From contig JAIRZC010000181.1 of assembly GCA_031267455.1 (NCBI GenBank), positions 1 through 9,974 of the forward strand: a stretch of DNA of 9,974 nt, given 5' to 3'. This stretch comes from Accumulibacter sp. Its GTDB lineage: Bacteria > Pseudomonadota > Gammaproteobacteria > Burkholderiales > Rhodocyclaceae. The position numbers and the translations under genes were made by a program. Positions within the stretch are counted from its first letter, which is position 1, and each line of letters starts with the position of its first letter. The notes under the pieces are model-generated. The model was not told the origin of the DNA. It saw only the letters and a program-made list of their open reading frames with translations, and did not search any database. Positions 7,341 through 9,974 of the stretch are shown one piece after another.

Positions 7341-8016
7341 TCTTGAAGAGCAGGAACAGATCGATGAATTGAGAGACTGGTGGAGGCAACACGGGAACCT
7401 GTTGCTCAACCTCCTGCTTGCCGTTTTTTCGGTTCTTATCGCGTGGCAAGGCTGGAACTGGTATCAGCGCCGCCAGCTTGCCCAAGCGTCGGTGATCTAT
7501 CATTCCCTCCAGGATGCCGTTCAAAAAAGGGACATGGTGCGCGTCAAAGCGGCGAGCGGGGAACTTCTCGAGAAATTCGGTAGCGCATCCTACGCTTCAC
7601 TCGGCGCCTTGATGGCGGCAAGCGCCTTCGCCGAATCGGGAGACGTGAAAACGGCCAGGGCGCAGCTGAAATGGGTCGCCGACCGTAACAAGGACGAATT
7701 GCGAGACCTCGCGCGTTTGCGCCTGGTTGCTCTGTTGATCGACGAAAAATTATATGACGAAGCCATGAAACAGCTTGAAGGAAGCGTGCTCCCGGTGTTC
7801 GACGCGCGTTTCCAGGATACGCGCGGAGATATTCTGAAAATCCAGGGAAAGCTCGACGAGGCGCGAAAGGCTTACCAAATGGCCTTGACGCGACTTGAAG
7901 AAACCCGAAAAACGAGCGGGGGGCTTGATTTGCTCCAAGACTGGCAGATACAGTCCGATGAAATCTACCGCGAAATCGTCCGGCAAAAACTCGATGCTTT
8001 GGGAGGCGGGCAGTAA
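7327..8016 (+). CDS. yfgM: YfgM-family TPR membrane protein (SecYEG ancillary subunit)
   Basis: YfgM is a single-pass inner-membrane protein whose periplasmic TPR domain associates with the Sec translocon and PpiD and helps hand over exported proteins. The 229-residue product starts with the acidic cytoplasmic [18 protein letters not shown] (2-19) typical of the family. A membrane helix follows at about 23-45 (LLLNLLLAVFSVLIAWQGW), then an alpha-helical TPR-like region to the end, with a clear unit near 165-190 (GDILKIQGKLDEARKAYQMA). ATG 7327 is preferred over ATG 7312 and 7318 because GAGG at 7314-7317 is 9 nt upstream of it and family members begin right at this motif. It overlaps hisS by 14 nt and its TAA shares one base with the bamB ATG. 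Placement between hisS and bamB is the usual one. Confidence 0.92.
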   Translation: MDVYNLEEQEQIDELRDWWRQHGNLLLNLLLAVFSVLIAWQGWNWYQRRQLAQASVIYHSLQDAVQKRDMVRVKAASGELLEKFGSASYASLGALMAASAFAESGDVKTARAQLKWVADRNKDELRDLARLRLVALLIDEKLYDEAMKQLEGSVLPVFDARFQDTRGDILKIQGKLDEARKAYQMALTRLEETRKTSGGLDLLQDWQIQSDEIYREIVRQKLDALGGGQ

Positions 8017-9158
8017 TGCGCCGAACGGTCTGTGTCTTCTTTCTGGCGCTCGCGGGATTGACCGGGTGCTCGATGCTGGATTCTTTGAATCCCTTCAAAA
8101 GTCGTGGACCGAAGATTGCCGAATTGCAGGCGTTTCAGGCGACAGCGCAAGTCCGCGTCGTCTGGCGCGAAAGCGTCGGAAAAAGCGACATCTACTCCTT
8201 CATGCCCGCCGTCGTCGATTCGACGATCTACGCCGCGGGGCGAGACGGCAGCCTGATTCGCATCGACGAGGGTAAACAATCCTGGAAGATCAGCGCGGGC
8301 CAACCGCTCTCGGGCGGGGTCGGAGCGGATCGCGACCGCGTGGTCGTCGGCTCGTCGTCGGGAGAAGTCCTGGCCTTCTCGGCCAGTGAAGGCAAGCTCT
8401 TGTGGAAAGCGAAAGCGACCAGCGAAGTTCTCTCACCCCCGGTTCTGAGTGGAGGAATGGTCGTTGTCCGGAGCGCGGATAATCGGCTTATCGCCTACGA
8501 CGCTTTCGATGGAACGCGGCGCTGGATATTCCAGCGTCCCATGCCGGCACTTTCTGTGCGTGTGACGGCTTCACCGCTCATCGACCATCAGTTCGTCTTC
8601 GTGGGTTTCCCGGGAGGAAAACTGGTCGCGGTCAATCTTGAAAACGGCGCTGCCGTCTGGGATGGGACGGTCGCGCAGCCCAAGGGCGCAACCGAGCTGG
8701 AAAGAGCATCCGACATTACGAGTTCTCCGGTCATTTTCCAGCGAATGATTTGCGCCGTTGCCTATCAGGGACGGGTAAGCTGCTTCGACTTGATGAGAGG
8801 AAACCTGATCTGGGCCAGGGCGATGTCGAGCACATCCGGATTGTCGATCGACGGCACTTCGTTGTACGTTGTGGACGATAAAGACGCCGTTTACGCGCTT
8901 GATCTGGAAACCGGAGCCAGCCTTTGGAAGCAGGATAAACTTGCGCTTCGCAGACTCACCGCGCCCTTGCCCTTCCGACGTTACATCGTCGTCGCCGATC
9001 TTCAGGGCGTGCTCCATTTCCTCGACAAGGACAACGGTTCCTTCGTCGCTCGCGTTACGACCGACGGAAGTCCTGTCGTCGCGCCGCTACAGGTTTTTGG
9101 AAGACAGATCATCGCGCAGACGGCCAATGGCGGGATTTTCGCCGTTGAACAGGAATGA
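8016..9158 (+). CDS. bamB: Outer-membrane protein assembly factor BamB (lipoprotein)
   Basis: BamB is a lipoprotein of the BAM complex that binds BamA and assists insertion of beta-barrel proteins into the outer membrane. The 380-residue product has a lipoprotein signal peptide with lipobox LTGC, Cys18 being the lipidated residue; Ser19 at +2 suits outer-membrane sorting. The rest is a PQQ-type beta-propeller. Blade motifs with Gly and Trp recur, for example GKLLWKAK (126-133), GTRRWIF (166-172), GAAVWDG (211-217), GNLIWARA (262-269) and GASLWKQ (300-306). [13 protein letters not shown] (227-239) matches the conserved BamB loop. GGAGG at 8002-8006 is 9 nt before ATG 8016, which shares one base with the yfgM stop. 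The stop overlaps the der start (ATGA). Length is normal for the family (about 380-390). Confidence 0.96.
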   Translation: MRRTVCVFFLALAGLTGCSMLDSLNPFKSRGPKIAELQAFQATAQVRVVWRESVGKSDIYSFMPAVVDSTIYAAGRDGSLIRIDEGKQSWKISAGQPLSGGVGADRDRVVVGSSSGEVLAFSASEGKLLWKAKATSEVLSPPVLSGGMVVVRSADNRLIAYDAFDGTRRWIFQRPMPALSVRVTASPLIDHQFVFVGFPGGKLVAVNLENGAAVWDGTVAQPKGATELERASDITSSPVIFQRMICAVAYQGRVSCFDLMRGNLIWARAMSSTSGLSIDGTSLYVVDDKDAVYALDLETGASLWKQDKLALRRLTAPLPFRRYIVVADLQGVLHFLDKDNGSFVARVTTDGSPVVAPLQVFGRQIIAQTANGGIFAVEQE

Positions 9159-9974
9159 AGCCTGTCATTGCGCTCATCGGCCGGCCGAATGTCGGAAAAT
9201 CGACGCTTTTCAATCGTCTGACAAGGACCCGTGACGCGCTCGTTGCCGATGTTCCGGGCCTGACGCGCGACAGACACTATGGTCACGGAAAACTCGGGAA
9301 GAAACCGTATCTGGTGATCGACACCGGTGGTTTTGAACCGCTTGCCAGGGAAGGAATTTTCTACCGGATGGCCCGCCAGACCGAGCAGGCGATCGACGAA
9401 GCCGACGCTGTCGTCCTCCTCGTCGATGGGCGGGTCGGCCTGACGGCGCTCGACAAAGAGGTTGCCGACAAGCTGCGCAGGAATGGCCGCACGGTGATCG
9501 TCGCCGTGAACAAGGCCGAAGGCATGGACCGCGGCATCGCGGTTTCCGATTTTCACGAACTGGGCCTTGGGGAGCCGTTGGCCATCTCGGCGGCGCATGG
9601 TGATGGAGTGGGCGACCTCATCGCGCGCGTGCTCGATGCCTTTCCTGACGCAGATGAAGAGACAGAAAAAGACGATGTCCTTAAGGTTGCGATCGTCGGA
9701 CGTCCGAATGTGGGGAAAAGCACGATGATCAACGCCCTTTTGGGCGATGAGCGCGTCATTGCCTTCGATCAACCAGGAACGACGCGCGATTCGATTTACA
9801 TCGATTTCGAGCGCGACGGCAAACACTACACACTGATCGACACGGCCGGACTGCGACGGAAAGGAAAAACCGTCGAGGCGATAGAAAAATTCTCGGTGAT
9901 CAAGACACTCCAGTCGATTGAGGATGCCAATGTTGTCATCCTCGTCCTGGATGCGCAACAGGACCCGTCCGACC
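9155..9974 (+). CDS. der: Ribosome-assembly GTPase Der (EngA), C-terminus cut by window edge
   Basis: Der is an essential GTPase with two tandem G domains and a KH-like C-terminal domain that acts in 50S subunit maturation. The first 273 residues are present; the usual length is about 450-490. Domain 1 has G1 GRPNVGKST (9-17), G2 region VPGLTRDR (33-40), G3 DTGG (56-59), G4 NKAE (119-122) and G5 SAAHG (145-149). After an acidic linker (163-174), domain 2 has GRPNVGKST (182-190), QPGTTRDS (206-213) and DTAG (229-232); its G4 lies beyond the edge. G4 of domain 1 ends in Glu instead of the classical Asp, which I recall as common in betaproteobacterial Der. ATG 9155 overlaps the bamB stop. AGGA directly abuts the start codon, too close for a normal ribosome site, so translation probably depends on bamB. 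Confidence 0.96.
   Translation, partial: MKPVIALIGRPNVGKSTLFNRLTRTRDALVADVPGLTRDRHYGHGKLGKKPYLVIDTGGFEPLAREGIFYRMARQTEQAIDEADAVVLLVDGRVGLTALDKEVADKLRRNGRTVIVAVNKAEGMDRGIAVSDFHELGLGEPLAISAAHGDGVGDLIARVLDAFPDADEETEKDDVLKVAIVGRPNVGKSTMINALLGDERVIAFDQPGTTRDSIYIDFERDGKHYTLIDTAGLRRKGKTVEAIEKFSVIKTLQSIEDANVVILVLDAQQDPSD

Overview
The window reads as a chromosomal segment of a Gram-negative proteobacterium, most likely a betaproteobacterium. Three things point there. The gene order ndk-rlmN-pilW-rodZ-ispG-hisS-yfgM-bamB-der is the conserved housekeeping block of beta- and gammaproteobacteria. The Ndk and Der sequences look betaproteobacterial (for example NKAE in the first G domain of Der). An outer-membrane assembly lipoprotein (BamB) is present. 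GC is moderate to high and the block shows no sign of recent transfer; the genus cannot be named from sequence alone.

Left part (1-885, minus strand): a TonB-family energy-transducer gene starts at 525 and runs off the left edge. It has a membrane anchor, then a proline-rich linker containing decapeptide repeats encoded by a 30-bp tandem repeat. About 150 nt upstream of its start is a clear cobalamin (B12) riboswitch (850-672), preceded by a well-spaced sigma70 promoter (885-857) whose predicted start point falls on the first base of the riboswitch. This TonB is therefore probably made when B12 is scarce and powers B12 (or a related corrinoid) uptake through an outer-membrane receptor.

Middle (886-1308): about 420 bp of divergent intergenic DNA, AT-rich and homopolymer-rich in its first third, with no gene I can defend. 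It ends in an extended -10 promoter and a U-rich leader with a strong Shine-Dalgarno for ndk.

Right part (1364-9974, plus strand): nine tightly packed genes. They are ndk (nucleotide pools), rlmN (23S rRNA/tRNA m2A methylation), pilW (type IV pilus TPR pilotin-like protein), rodZ-like (HTH-TM-DUF4115 morphology protein), ispG (isoprenoid synthesis), hisS (histidyl-tRNA synthetase), yfgM (Sec-associated TPR protein), bamB (BAM complex lipoprotein) and der (ribosome-assembly GTPase, cut by the right edge). Six of the eight junctions overlap and the other two gaps are 13 and 18 nt, so this is almost certainly one operon with extensive translational coupling. It combines translation and ribosome functions with cell-envelope biogenesis. 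The most notable non-routine content is the riboswitch-tonB unit; I found no evidence of an entirely new system.
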